DNA of 64,000 nucleotides from Candidatus Symbiothrix dinenymphae (GCA_001417715.1 BBRT01000208.1:32267-96266); one strand, 5' to 3'; counted from the stretch's first letter, positions 47,595 through 58,290 are shown. The notes: generated by a model not told the origin, from the letters alone. A program made the numbers and translations.

Positions 47595-48281
47595 TCAAAG
47601 TATATTGAGAAATAGCTCCAGGAGGGTTTTGTAGGCTATATATAGGGGCACCACTTCCATGATGCAGAAGTAGGCTATGAAATAGAATATGAAATAGGCT
47701 TTGTTAAAAAAGGTGGTGAATATTTTGTAAGTGATTAATAACTCCACTAATACGAAGCATATTATGTTGAAATAGAGGCAAATAGTGTAGGCTTCTTCGA
47801 CATAAAACATCAGCAATGTGGGGATGAAGATGAGCAACCCCAGCAATGAAACGATTGAGAAAAGGGCTTGATGAAACAAATTAACTTGGTCGTTTCTAAA
47901 AAAAATCGCCCCCATAACGAAATTAAGTACAAATTTGAGCACGACAAAACAGCCGAAAACAGCCGATGTGATGCTAATCATCTCAAAAAATTGTGAAACG
48001 GACAACAATTCATCGGCATTGTGAGAAACGATGCAAAAAACAAAAACGGAAAACAGCAAAACGGTTTGAATCGTCAGCAAAAATTTGCTGGAAAAATCGC
48101 GCTGAATGTTTTCATAGAAAATACTTGACCGACTACGCCGACGAAACAGACTTTCCAGCATAGCAGAAAAGAGCTTCCGCCCTCTTCCTAATAACTGCAT
48201 GCTAATAAGAAAGCAGATTAGGAAGAGGACGAAGCCCCAATTTTGAGCCATGGGTAACTCTGGAAGCAACTTTTCCGGCAT
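47595..48281 (-). CDS. DUF4271 membrane protein
   Basis: A 228-residue inner-membrane protein with about six hydrophobic segments (WGFVLFLICFLISMQLLG, FLLTIQTVLLFSVFVFCIVS, FGCFVVLKFVLNFVMGAIFF, and others). The first loop (SSIFYENIQRDFSSKF) and order fit the DUF4271 family of Bacteroidota. It follows groEL by 4 bp on the same strand. Function unknown. Confidence 0.75.
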   Translation of the reverse strand: MPEKLLPELPMAQNWGFVLFLICFLISMQLLGRGRKLFSAMLESLFRRRSRSSIFYENIQRDFSSKFLLTIQTVLLFSVFVFCIVSHNADELLSVSQFFEMISITSAVFGCFVVLKFVLNFVMGAIFFRNDQVNLFHQALFSIVSLLGLLIFIPTLLMFYVEEAYTICLYFNIICFVLVELLITYKIFTTFFNKAYFIFYFIAYFCIMEVVPLYIAYKTLLELFLNIL

Positions 48282-48285
48282 AATT

Positions 48286-49923
<1,638 letters not shown>

Positions 49924-49952
49924 TTAAGAATTAGAAATTAAAAAATTAAGAA

Positions 49953-50225
49953 TTAAATAGTTGCTAAAACGTCTGATTGACGCATGATTAGAAACTGTTC
50001 GCCGTCCAGCTCGATTTCTGTGCCGGCATACTTGCCGTAGAGAATGCTGTCACCGGCTTTCAGAACCATTGGTTCGTCTTTGGTGCCTGTTCCTACGGCG
50101 ATTACTGCGCCCTTGAGGGGCTTCTCTTTGGCGGAGTCGGGGATGATAATCCCGCCAACCGTCTTCTCTTCTGCCGCTGCCGGTTTGACCAGCACACGGT
50201 CTGCTAATGGATGAATTTTACTCAT
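49953..50225 (-). CDS. groES: Co-chaperonin GroES (Hsp10)
   Basis: A 90-residue protein: [39 protein letters not shown] with the mobile loop, then ending [12 protein letters not shown]. The start at 50225 matches family length; upstream frame is leader sequence. The -7 box is TACCTTTG at 50359-50366, leaving a leader of about 130 nt that contains CTGTCGCCTGACAATTTGGC, a short palindromic stretch of possible regulatory importance. Confidence 0.97.
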   Translation of the reverse strand: MSKIHPLADRVLVKPAAAEEKTVGGIIIPDSAKEKPLKGAVIAVGTGTKDEPMVLKAGDSILYGKYAGTEIELDGEQFLIMRQSDVLATI

Positions 50226-50358
50226 AACTTTATTTGTTTTAAATTGTTTATTAAAGTTTTCGACCCCAACGGAGTCGTTTCTCGTTGCAAATAGTGCAAC
50301 TTTTGTGCCACTCGTCATCAACTGCCAAATTGTCAGGCGACAGTGTCAAAATTGCGCA

Positions 50359-50366
50359 CAAAGGTA
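50359..50366 (-). promoter_or_regulatory. -7 box of the groES-groEL operon
   Basis: TACCTTTG on the minus strand, about 134 nt before groES. Confidence 0.55.
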
Positions 50367-50397
50367 CGAAATAGTTATGAGTTACGGCACATAGTTT

Positions 50398-50547
50398 TTG
50401 TCCCGCAGGGACAGCACTTTATTAACCGTAGACTTTAGTCTACGGATGTGACGGAGCCCACACCCCAAAGTCCCGCATGGGACGACACATTGTTTATACC
50501 GTAGACTGAAGTCTACGGTTAATAAAGTGCTGTCCCATGCGGGACAA
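50398..50547. repeat. 150-bp palindromic element, copy 2
   Basis: Nearly identical to 46252-46400, with changes in the right arm (GACTGAAGTC, and CCCATGCGGG in place of CCCTGCGGG). The flanks differ from copy 1, so only the core is the repeated unit. It lies upstream of the groES promoter. Confidence 0.95.
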
Positions 50548-50687
50548 GGAGAGCCACAAAATATCTTTCCACACAATTCCCAGTAGCCCCCCAAAAAAAC
50601 ACCTCAAAAAAAAATCGGGTATTTAGCGGCATCTCGACAGCATTTTGCCTTTTTTCTGAATTTTTTTTGAAAAAACTTGCAAAAAAA

Positions 50688-50718
50688 TTTGGTAGTTCAA
50701 AAAATTGTTGTACCTTTG
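50688..50718 (+). promoter_or_regulatory. Promoter of the poly-Cys leader and SusC/SusD operon
   Basis: TTTG at 50688-50691 and TACCTTTG at 50711-50718 with a 19-bp spacer, an ideal Bacteroidota promoter, about 31 nt before the leader ATG. Confidence 0.75.
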
Positions 50719-50749
50719 CACCCGAAATTAAAAATTCAATAGTAAAATT

Positions 50750-50923
50750 ATGAACACAATCGCACATTTAGGTACGCAGCGACGGGGATTTAAGAATCAA
50801 ATCTCCTTCGGCAGTTTAGTGGGCAGTTTTCAATTGCCGTCCGCAAGTTTTAACCGTTCTTCCGTTTCTTCCCGCATGGTCATGCGAATGTGTTGTTGTT
50901 GTTGTTGTTGCTGTTGTTGTTGA
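50750..50923 (+). CDS. 57-residue leader peptide ending in ten cysteines
   Basis: A short ORF starting MNTIAHLGTQRRGF and ending SSRMVMRM followed by ten consecutive Cys codons (nine TGT, one TGC, 50891-50920) and TGA. It sits right after a strong promoter and is followed by a terminator-like hairpin (50945-50960 with a T-run), then 170 bp later by the solute-binding protein gene. This is the layout of an attenuation leader: ribosome stalling on Cys codons when Cys-tRNA is low would change RNA folding and let transcription continue. It implies the SusC/SusD operon responds to cysteine or sulfur supply. No ORF caller with a 60-codon cut-off would report it. Confidence 0.8.
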   Translation: MNTIAHLGTQRRGFKNQISFGSLVGSFQLPSASFNRSSVSSRMVMRMCCCCCCCCCC

Positions 50924-50944
50924 TTCTTAACACAACGTTCTTTC

Positions 50945-50977
50945 GTGCTTCTCTAAGCACACTTTCAAAAATTTTTT
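50945..50977 (+). terminator. Attenuator-like hairpin after the poly-Cys leader
   Basis: GTGCTT (50945-50950), loop CTCT, AAGCAC (50955-50960), then an A/T stretch with six T (50972-50977). It lies 21 nt after the leader stop. The T-run is not immediately adjacent to the stem, so strength is uncertain. Confidence 0.5.
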
Positions 50978-51018
50978 GGTTACAATTTATTTATTTACGA
51001 CGTTAATAAACGTTAGTC

Positions 51019-51050
51019 TGTTGCGGGCTTGAACCGCAAAACTCTCCCGA
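51019..51050. repeat. REP-like palindrome, copy d
   Basis: TTGCGGGCTTGAACCGCAA with the trailing CTCCCG also seen in copy c, in the leader between attenuator and first gene. Confidence 0.6.
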
Positions 51051-51059
51051 AATAATAGG

Positions 51060-51084
51060 ATTCCGTGTTGAGCACGGAATGACA
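51060..51084. repeat. Second palindromic repeat, ATTCCGTG/CACGGAAT
   Basis: ATTCCGTGTTGAGCACGGAAT, an inverted repeat with 8-bp arms, 50 bp before the solute-binding protein gene; it could also act as a processing hairpin. Confidence 0.5.
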
Positions 51085-51134
51085 AAAGGGCACAAGGACT
51101 ACCGGATTATTACAAATTAAAAGTTTATTTAAAA

Positions 51135-52013
51135 ATGAAAAAGTTATTTTTTATCGCAGCAGTAGCTGCATTTACAACAGGTGCTTTGGCACAAAATAAT
51201 GAAAAGGATGTGATTTACATCCGCAGTGTTAAATTTGCTACTCCGCTGTTGGAGAAGTGGATAGCCGAGTATTCCAAAGTGAATCCGGAAGTGAAAATCG
51301 CCGTAGCCGACAAAACGGTGGATGCCGAAAGTGTTGATATTCAGTTGCTTGCGTCAGACGGGCAGACTGACAATCAGCAGGCGTTCACCATCGGTCGCTA
51401 CGCTGTGTTGCCGATTGCGAGCAAAAACAGCACCGTACTGAGTACGCTTCAAAAAAAGAAGTTGAACAACAAGCGCATTAAAGAGCTGTTTTTTGAAAAA
51501 GACATCCTGGACGACGACTATGACGAGGATGATGCAAAAGACAAGTACAATGCCACGATTTATTCGGTCGTGAATGCCTCTTCGGTGGCAAATGCGTTTG
51601 CCAACCACTTTGGTTACGAACCCTCCAGATTGAGAGGCAAAAAGATTTCCGGCGACGAAATCTACCTCATCAATGCGGTGCAAAAAGACCAGACGGGTGT
51701 GACTTTCAACAATTTAAGCTACATTTACGACATCAACTCGCGCACATTGAAATCCAACATCGCACTCTTGCCCCTGGATTTGAAACGTGAATACAGCGAA
51801 GTGATTGCCGAAGCCAATTTGGACAAGGTGATTAACCTGTTGGAAACAAAAACCATCGACCTCATCCCCGTGGAAGGCATCCAATTCGTGGCATCACACA
51901 CGCCGGATGCGCAAACTAATCAATTCTTGCATTGGGTAGCCACCGAAGGACAAGCCTATAATCATCAGTTTGGCTTCCTGAATGCGGATAAAAAAGCATT
52001 GGCGCAGCATTAA
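51135..52013 (+). CDS. Periplasmic solute-binding (PstS-like fold) protein
   Basis: A 292-residue exported protein (signal peptide LFFIAAVAAFTTGALAQ). The mature part reads like a type II periplasmic binding protein: VIYIRSVKFATPLLEKWIAEYSKVNPEVKIAVADK, FTIGRYAVLPIASKNST, then IKELFFEKDIL and a C-terminal LPVEG region. No ABC transporter is adjacent; the next genes are susC and susD, so it probably hands a ligand from the outer-membrane receptor. The ligand is unknown; the Cys leader suggests a sulfur compound. Confidence 0.6.
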   Translation: MKKLFFIAAVAAFTTGALAQNNEKDVIYIRSVKFATPLLEKWIAEYSKVNPEVKIAVADKTVDAESVDIQLLASDGQTDNQQAFTIGRYAVLPIASKNSTVLSTLQKKKLNNKRIKELFFEKDILDDDYDEDDAKDKYNATIYSVVNASSVANAFANHFGYEPSRLRGKKISGDEIYLINAVQKDQTGVTFNNLSYIYDINSRTLKSNIALLPLDLKREYSEVIAEANLDKVINLLETKTIDLIPVEGIQFVASHTPDAQTNQFLHWVATEGQAYNHQFGFLNADKKALAQH

Positions 52014-52055
52014 AATAGCAGCGGCTGTTTCAAGAAATCACAAAATTAAACAATA

Positions 52056-55000
52056 ATGAACAGAAAAATCTCTTTGTTAGCGGTAGCTATGTCCTTTGCT
52101 GTGCCTGCGGTGGCGCAGACGGGCAGCATCAAAATCTCCGGTCGCGTGGTGGATGACACCACGCAGGAGGAAATCATTGGGGCAAATGTGTCGGTGGTCA
52201 GCGATAAAACCGGCACTGCATCGGACGTGTTTGGAAAATTCACTGTAACAGCGAAAGAATTGCCTACAACGCTCACTATCAGCTACATGGGATACAAAAC
52301 ATTGGAGGTTGATGTGTATGAATACACCGAGCCGCTGGAGATTTTTCTGCACGAAGAGCGCAATTTGTTGAGCGAGGTGGTCGTGGTTGGTTATGGCACG
52401 CAGAAGCGCAAAGAACTGACCGGGTCGGTGGCTTCGGTGTCGAAAGTGGCGTTGGAGCAATCAGCCATATCCATCGACGGCTTGCTCGGCGGTGCCATTT
52501 CGGGCGTGAATGTAACGCAAACATCGGGACAGCCGGGCGCAGGCTCGGAAATTCGCATCCGCGGCGGCAACTCCATCTACGCCAGCAACGAGCCGCTCTA
52601 CGTGATAGACGGCTTCATCTATTTCAGCGAAAAAGGAGCCACACAAGCCGGCATCGGTGGCATCGAAAGCAGCCTCAACCCGCTGGCATCCATCAATCCA
52701 TCGGACATCGAAAGCATTGAGATACTGAAAGACGTGTCCGCCAAAGCCATCTACGGCTCGCGCGGTGCCAATGGCGTGATACTCGTGACCACTAAGAAAG
52801 GCAAAAAGGGCGGCAACACCATCCACTATCAATATACCCTTGGCATTGATAAATCGGCGAAAAAGATTAACCTGATGAATGCAGAGCAGTGGACGAAGAT
52901 AAATCGCGATGAGTTTCATAATGACACTTGGACTGACTCTAAACTGAAAGGATTGATTACCGCTACCGATTGGCAGGATGCCGTGTTGCGAACCGGCTCT
53001 ACTCAAACGCACGAATTGTCCGTCAGTGGAGGCGATGACAAAACCCGTTACCTCTTGTCCGGCAAGTACACTGACCAGCAAGGAATTATCATCAATTCCG
53101 GATTTGAACGTTTCAGCGGGAGAATCAACCTGGATAAAGAATTATCATCCAACCTTTCCGTTGGTATTACGGCTTCTGCCGACAGAAGTACGCAGGATGC
53201 CCTTACAACTATGAGTTCCGGTGACTCCAAAGGCAACGGTACTCCTCTCGCTGCGGGTATCACCAATTCAATGGTGTATGCGCTGTTTATGCCGCCCGTG
53301 TTGCCAATACACGATGCCACAGGCAATTACAATTACTATAATCCGTTTGAATTAAATCAAAATCTCAATTATTCCGGCAGGGCTGTAAATCCGGTGTCGG
53401 ACTTGGAAAACAGTATAGGACAAACACTTAGCACTTCGCTGTTGGGTAATTTTTATGCCAAATATAAAATACCGTACATTGATGGTTTGGCGGTGAAATT
53501 CAGTGCAGGGACCAATGTCAACTACATTACGCAAAACTTTTTTGCCCCTGTTACTTCCGCGCTCGGCTTTGCCGATGATATACAGGGACGAGGCTCTGTT
53601 GGCAACCGGCAGACGGTTGTGAATCAATCGGAATATCTGCTGACCTACACCAAGCAACTTTCGCCTGCCCATTACATCGATTTATTGGGCGGATATACGA
53701 ATCAAACAACTAACACCAATCTCATACTCAGCAGTGCCGACCATTTAGAAAAATTTGAAAAATTTGATACGGGCGAGCCTTATCCCACTTTGCGTAAAGC
53801 AAAACATGGCATTCTGCACTCTTTGCTCGGACGTGTAAACTACACTTTATTAGAGAAATACAACCTCACGGCAACCTACCGTGCCGATAAATCAACGCGC
53901 TTTGCGGCAGGAAATCTGTGGGGATTTTTTCCCTCTGTCGGATTTTCGTGGAATGTGAGCGATGAGAATTTTGCAAAACCGCTCGCACCAACGCTGAGTT
54001 CGCTGAAATTTCGAGCGACTTACGGCACTGCCGGCAATCAGGAAATCGGATTTGATGAATTTTCGATTGACACGGAATCTGTTAGATACAATGGTGTGCC
54101 AACTATTAAGTATACTAATCTCGGCAATAATAACCTGAAATGGGAAACAACAACGGAATACAATGCCGGTATTGATGCGGGATTTCTAAGCGACCGCTTA
54201 AATCTTGTTGCCGATGTGTATTATAAGAAAACGTCCGATTTGTTGGTCAAGGTGCTTGTGCCATTTTCGCCTACAAATGAAAAGCAGACGTTCAATATTG
54301 GAAATGTTACCAACACCGGTTTTGAACTGGCTCTGAATGCTCGGCTACTCGAAAGGCGAAAATTTACTTGGTCGGCATCCGCCAATATCGCACACAATGT
54401 GAATACCGTCACAAGTTTGGGAATATATGACCCCCTGACAGAGGGCGACAATCAGGAAAAGAAATATACAGTGGGCAAATCAGTAGGCTCTTTTTACGGC
54501 TATGTGTATGACGGAGTGAATCAGGAAACCGGCAATATCATATTGCGCGATTTGAACACTAACACCAGAATTGATACGGAGGGCGACCGTACAATACTCG
54601 GTAGCATACAGCCCGATTTCACGTATGGATTTTCATCCAATCTCACCTACCGCCGTTGGGATGTGTTTGTGTCGCTGCAAGGGTCGCAAGGCAACGAGGT
54701 GTATAACAAATTGCGCCGTCATCTCTCAGAAAACAATAAGACATACAATCTCTCCACAGATTTATTGAATGCTTGGACATCGGAAAAATCATCAACTGTG
54801 CCGCGTTTGGATGCCGTTATTACCGCAAAAGAACTGTACAGCCGCTATGTGGAAGATGCCTCTTTCTTGAAAATAAGAAACATCACGCTGGGCTATAATC
54901 TGCCGCTCAAAATAGCAAAGACATTGGTGCAATTTCGCGCCTTTGTGTCGGCGCAAAACTTATATACGTTCACACACTATACCGGTTACGACCCCGAAAT

Positions 55001-55073
55001 AGCGGGAGGGATAGACACAGGCGTTTATCCCACGTCTCGGACGTTTTTGGCAGGTGTTGGTATAACATTTTAG
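52056..55073 (+). CDS. SusC/RagA TonB-dependent receptor
   Basis: A 1005-residue outer-membrane transporter. Signal peptide (SLLAVAMSFAVPAVAQ), carboxypeptidase-like domain (ISGRVVDDTTQEEIIGANVSV), SusC signature LLSEVVVVGYGTQKRKELTGSVASV, plug (GARGANGVILVTTKKGKKGG... region, IRGGNSIYASNEPLYVIDG) and a 22-strand barrel ending SRTFLAGVGITF. Part of the Cys-leader operon; the following susD is 39 bp away. The barrel and binding loops give no clue to the ligand. Confidence 0.95.
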   Translation: MNRKISLLAVAMSFAVPAVAQTGSIKISGRVVDDTTQEEIIGANVSVVSDKTGTASDVFGKFTVTAKELPTTLTISYMGYKTLEVDVYEYTEPLEIFLHEERNLLSEVVVVGYGTQKRKELTGSVASVSKVALEQSAISIDGLLGGAISGVNVTQTSGQPGAGSEIRIRGGNSIYASNEPLYVIDGFIYFSEKGATQAGIGGIESSLNPLASINPSDIESIEILKDVSAKAIYGSRGANGVILVTTKKGKKGGNTIHYQYTLGIDKSAKKINLMNAEQWTKINRDEFHNDTWTDSKLKGLITATDWQDAVLRTGSTQTHELSVSGGDDKTRYLLSGKYTDQQGIIINSGFERFSGRINLDKELSSNLSVGITASADRSTQDALTTMSSGDSKGNGTPLAAGITNSMVYALFMPPVLPIHDATGNYNYYNPFELNQNLNYSGRAVNPVSDLENSIGQTLSTSLLGNFYAKYKIPYIDGLAVKFSAGTNVNYITQNFFAPVTSALGFADDIQGRGSVGNRQTVVNQSEYLLTYTKQLSPAHYIDLLGGYTNQTTNTNLILSSADHLEKFEKFDTGEPYPTLRKAKHGILHSLLGRVNYTLLEKYNLTATYRADKSTRFAAGNLWGFFPSVGFSWNVSDENFAKPLAPTLSSLKFRATYGTAGNQEIGFDEFSIDTESVRYNGVPTIKYTNLGNNNLKWETTTEYNAGIDAGFLSDRLNLVADVYYKKTSDLLVKVLVPFSPTNEKQTFNIGNVTNTGFELALNARLLERRKFTWSASANIAHNVNTVTSLGIYDPLTEGDNQEKKYTVGKSVGSFYGYVYDGVNQETGNIILRDLNTNTRIDTEGDRTILGSIQPDFTYGFSSNLTYRRWDVFVSLQGSQGNEVYNKLRRHLSENNKTYNLSTDLLNAWTSEKSSTVPRLDAVITAKELYSRYVEDASFLKIRNITLGYNLPLKIAKTLVQFRAFVSAQNLYTFTHYTGYDPEIAGGIDTGVYPTSRTFLAGVGITF

Positions 55074-55112
55074 ATAATTTTTTTTATAGTATAAATTTAA
55101 TTTTTAAAAACA

Positions 55113-56732
55113 ATGAAAAAAAATTTTTATTCAGTAGCGCTACTTGCGCTTTCCATCGCAGCTTTTTCTTGCGATGATGACGACAACGGTGGTGGAACAG
55201 CCGAAGTGCCGGTTCCAAAAACTGCAGCAGAAGCTACGGCTCTTGCTAATGCCGTTTATGGGCCTTTGCAGACCCTTAGTTCTTCGTACTCTTTCTTGGT
55301 AGAGTCGGCTACCGAAACGACTATCTCGTTTGAAGAAAAAGACGAAACGAAAGACGGACCTCAGGTCAGTGTCTTGGAAACCGAAAAGAGCAATTGGTAC
55401 CCCATCAAGGTATTCAATCGCTTGTACACAAGTATTGCTGCGGCTAATGTGGCAATCGAAAAAATCGGCGAAGCCGTAGTTGACGACAAAATTAAGCAAG
55501 AGCAAAAAGACTTGTCCATTGCTCGTGCGCAATTTATCCGTGGCTACAACTATTTTCAACTCGTTCAGCTTTTTGGCGAAGTACCGTTGATTTTGAGTTC
55601 GAAGGCATCGGACGCAGACAAAACAACTCGCCGGTCTATTGACGATGTTTATGCTCAAGTCGCGAGCGACTTGACGGCTGCTATTGCAAAATTGCCGGTG
55701 TTTGACGAAATCAAATCAAACCCCTCGCAATTGGCTGCAAAAACCATTCTGGCAAAGGCTTACCTCACTTGGGGACAAAAGCCGCTGACGCAAGAGCAAG
55801 TTGCTGCTATTGCAACCGCCAAAGCAGACCCCGCCAAACTGCCGGTGGACAACGCTAAATTGCAAAAAGCAATTGAGTATGCTGATGAAGTAATCGGTAG
55901 CGGCAAGTATCAATTACTCGCCGATTACAACCAGATTTGGGGTAAAGGCAATGAAGACAATCTTGAAGTTATCTATTCAATCAGCCACAACGGCGATGGT
56001 ATTGATGCACAAGGCAACCACCAAACGCATTGCGGATTTACATGGCCTAAGGCTGAACGAACAGACCCACACATCAGTTATGCCGACATTTCTTTTGAAG
56101 ATGCAATTCCGGAGGGTGATGCTCGTAGAGAGTATTCTTATGTTACATCGGTTGAGTATGAAGACGGAGACAAAGATACATTGACATGGCCACTCAGCAT
56201 CGTGCGCCCGGGCAAATGGATTCACCGCACAGCAGGCGGTTTGGCAAAACCTGTTCAACCCAACGACATCGACCATATCGACTTCCGCTTGGGTGAAGTA
56301 TATCTTATCAAAGCAGAAGCTCAATGGTATGCTGGGAACGGCGACAAAGGTTTGGCTGCCATCAATGCATTGCGCGACAGAGCAGGTGTTGCAGCATTGG
56401 ATGCTATCAGTGAAGATGCTATCCAAAAAGAATGGAGTTATGAACTTGCATTTGAACAAAAGCACTGGTTGAACTTGGTACGTTGGAGAACGTATATTTC
56501 TTCTATCGACAAAGTGAGAGATTACGAATATTACAAACCCGCGTACAATGATACAACGCTGTTTAATGCTCTCCCGCATGCAGACCCAACCAGATTTGCT
56601 TTCTATCAAAGAGTTTATAAACATTTGCGTAAAAAAGTTGAGAAGGTAGATGGGCATTTCTATCGTTTCCCTATTCCGTTGAGTGAATCATATAATCCCT
56701 TGGGTATTGTCGGTCAAAATCCGGGTTATTAA
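55113..56732 (+). CDS. SusD/RagB-type lipoprotein
   Basis: A 539-residue lipoprotein (SCDDDDNGG, Cys20) with an acidic export tag after the lipidated Cys. SusD features: IARAQFIRGYNYFQLVQLFGEVPLIL, FRLGEVYLIKAEAQWYAGN, ELAFEQKHWLNLVRWRTY and a final PLGIVGQNPGY. It is the partner of the receptor just upstream. Shorter than the SusD at 23885, so a different subclass. Confidence 0.93.
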   Translation: MKKNFYSVALLALSIAAFSCDDDDNGGGTAEVPVPKTAAEATALANAVYGPLQTLSSSYSFLVESATETTISFEEKDETKDGPQVSVLETEKSNWYPIKVFNRLYTSIAAANVAIEKIGEAVVDDKIKQEQKDLSIARAQFIRGYNYFQLVQLFGEVPLILSSKASDADKTTRRSIDDVYAQVASDLTAAIAKLPVFDEIKSNPSQLAAKTILAKAYLTWGQKPLTQEQVAAIATAKADPAKLPVDNAKLQKAIEYADEVIGSGKYQLLADYNQIWGKGNEDNLEVIYSISHNGDGIDAQGNHQTHCGFTWPKAERTDPHISYADISFEDAIPEGDARREYSYVTSVEYEDGDKDTLTWPLSIVRPGKWIHRTAGGLAKPVQPNDIDHIDFRLGEVYLIKAEAQWYAGNGDKGLAAINALRDRAGVAALDAISEDAIQKEWSYELAFEQKHWLNLVRWRTYISSIDKVRDYEYYKPAYNDTTLFNALPHADPTRFAFYQRVYKHLRKKVEKVDGHFYRFPIPLSESYNPLGIVGQNPGY

Positions 56733-56743
56733 AAAAACAATCA

Positions 56744-56780
56744 AAAGACATTCCATATCTTTAAGATATGGAATGTCTTT
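56744..56780. terminator. 37-nt near-perfect palindrome between susD and the SUMF1 gene
   Basis: 18-bp arms (56744-56761, 56763-56780) around a single T; core ATATCTTTAAGATAT. No U-tract follows. It probably stabilises or cuts the mRNA and lowers expression of the downstream gene. Confidence 0.6.
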
Positions 56781-56795
56781 AAAAAACATGAAACG

Positions 56796-57590
56796 ATGAA
56801 AAAGAAAGAAATTTTATTTGGACTCTTAGCACTGGGCATATCAACAACAACATTTGTGTCCTGCGACGACGATGAAACACCCGACAAAACGGGAAAACTC
56901 ACGTTTACGGATGGCATTGAGTTGGTATTTGTAGAAGGCGGCACCTATAAGCAAGGCAGCGACGGATTGATTAAATCCGACGAAGCCCCGCAACACGATG
57001 TAACCCTCAGCGATTTTTATATCGGCAAATACGAAATCACGCAAAAGCAATACTACGACATAGTAGGGCATTATCCGGCATTATCCCCTGCGGCAGACGA
57101 AGGAGCGGGCAATAACTATCCCATCTACTATGTTACATACGCTGATGCACAGGATTTTCTGACAAAACTGAGTGCTAAATCGGGCAAAAGTTACCGCCTG
57201 CCAACAGAGGCAGAATGGGAATATGCCGCTCGCGGAGGAAAGAAGAGCAAGGGCTACATATACAGCGGCAGCAACGACCCGTATGCGGTAACCAAATACT
57301 ACGGCTCTGCAGGCAACTCATGGGAAATCGGAACTTCTGTTGCTAACGAATTGGGTATCTACGACTTGACGGGCAATGTATATGAATGGACAAGCGATTG
57401 GTACGGCGCATACACCGCCGGAGCGCAAACCAACCCCACCGGCGCAACATCAGGAACAGAGCGCGTGGCTCGCGGAGGCACATTTATCAATGTCCCAACC
57501 GGATTGCGCGTTTCGGCTCGCTACAAATATCCGGAAACCGCACAAGAGAAATTCTTAGGCATCCGCGTTGCGCATAGTGAAGAACAATAA
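56796..57590 (+). CDS. SUMF1/FGE-like lipoprotein
   Basis: A 264-residue lipoprotein (FVSCDDDE, Cys23) with a formylglycine-generating-enzyme-like fold: FVEGGTYKQGS, DFYIGKYEITQKQYYDI, YRLPTEAEWEYAARGG, GNVYEWTSDWYG, RVARGGTF and a final LGIRVAHS. Genuine FGE activity needs two active-site Cys, which I do not see here, so it is more likely a binding or structural member of the family, as are many lipoproteins in Bacteroidota SusC/D operons. Confidence 0.85.
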   Translation: MKKKEILFGLLALGISTTTFVSCDDDETPDKTGKLTFTDGIELVFVEGGTYKQGSDGLIKSDEAPQHDVTLSDFYIGKYEITQKQYYDIVGHYPALSPAADEGAGNNYPIYYVTYADAQDFLTKLSAKSGKSYRLPTEAEWEYAARGGKKSKGYIYSGSNDPYAVTKYYGSAGNSWEIGTSVANELGIYDLTGNVYEWTSDWYGAYTAGAQTNPTGATSGTERVARGGTFINVPTGLRVSARYKYPETAQEKFLGIRVAHSEEQ

Positions 57591-57637
57591 AAAAATTATC
57601 AAAAAAGATAATTTAATTTGCTTAATTTTTTCTTCAG

Positions 57638-57682
57638 AGCACCCTTTGAGCCGTGTTGGTTCGGAGGGTGTCGTTTTTTTTT
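57638..57682. terminator. Terminator hairpin, repeat copy i
   Basis: CACCCTTTGAGCC and TCGGAGGGTGT arms around GTGTTGGT, followed by nine T. It ends the SusC/D operon. Copies ii and iii lie at 58241 and 59881. Confidence 0.8.
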
Positions 57683-57694
57683 GCAACATTCAAC

Positions 57695-57898
57695 CTATCC
57701 TGGGGCATCTTCACAATATTTGTCAGCAGCTTTGCTAATTTCATCAACGCTCATGCCAACAAACAAATTGCGTTTTCGCCATTCGGTGTAGTCAAACGGC
57801 TGACTTAATAACAGATACACGAATTGTTCTGTTTCTAACAATCCCAACTCATTGGTGAGGTGCGTTAACCCTCTGTCAAGTAATGCTATATTATTCAT
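57695..57898 (-). CDS. Antitoxin-like protein next to a decayed PIN toxin
   Basis: A 67-residue helical protein (LDRGLTHLTNELGLLETEQFVYLLLSQ, FDYTEWRKRNLFVGMSVDEI) of the small antitoxin type that pairs with PIN toxins in Bacteroidota. The ATG overlaps the toxin stop. It is intact, while the toxin upstream is deleted internally, so it is a surviving antitoxin. Confidence 0.6.
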   Translation of the reverse strand: MNNIALLDRGLTHLTNELGLLETEQFVYLLLSQPFDYTEWRKRNLFVGMSVDEISKAADKYCEDAPG

Positions 57899-58188
57899 CT
57901 TCTTGTTTTATATAAATGTTCAAAAATTCTATTGGATTGCAAATATTAATTTTTTCGCTGCTATATTTCAATACACGGCTATCAACAGTAATAAAATAAT
58001 CGCAATTAGCAGCAATGGCGCAGGCAATTTTCAAATTTTAGCACATAAGACCAAACGAGTTCAACATTATTTTTGAGAACTAAACCTTGAATAAACAACT
58101 TTGCCTGTGTTTCAAATATCACTTTGAGCTGTGACTGATTGTCATACGGGCGGTTGAAACAGCAATTATCTAAATATATTCGGTACAT
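57891..58188 (-). pseudogene. PIN-domain toxin pseudogene
   Basis: Starts MYRIYLDNCCFNRPYDNQSQLK, with ELVWSYVLKFEN to about 58020. The frame then shifts and the typical C-terminal sequence (AIAANCDYFITVDSRVLKYS...NPIEFLNIYIK) follows to a TAA at 57891. The usual length is about 150 residues, so about 50 codons and the frame are lost. Confidence 0.8.
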
Positions 58189-58240
58189 CTGTTATTATTT
58201 TTTCGTGCAAAGTTACAGTTTTTTTTTCAATTTCCAATTT

Positions 58241-58290
58241 TTCTGCAGTACACCCTTCCGCCCGTGTTGGTTCGGAGGGTGTTTTTTTTT
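58241..58290. terminator. Terminator hairpin, repeat copy ii
   Basis: ACACCCTTCCGCC and TTCGGAGGGTGT arms with GTGTTGG between, followed by nine T; same design as copies i and iii. Confidence 0.75.

Noticed and set aside
47404..47598. 64-codon minus-strand ORF between the DUF4271 gene and the 75-residue gene
   Set aside because: It overlaps the -7 box at 47482-47489, is low-complexity and lacks any family resemblance.
50870..50925. Possibility that the TGT run is only a trinucleotide repeat
   Set aside because: A pure repeat would not need a good promoter, in-frame ATG, a TGC variant codon that preserves Cys, and a hairpin 21 nt after the stop; kept as a leader peptide but the alternative is noted.
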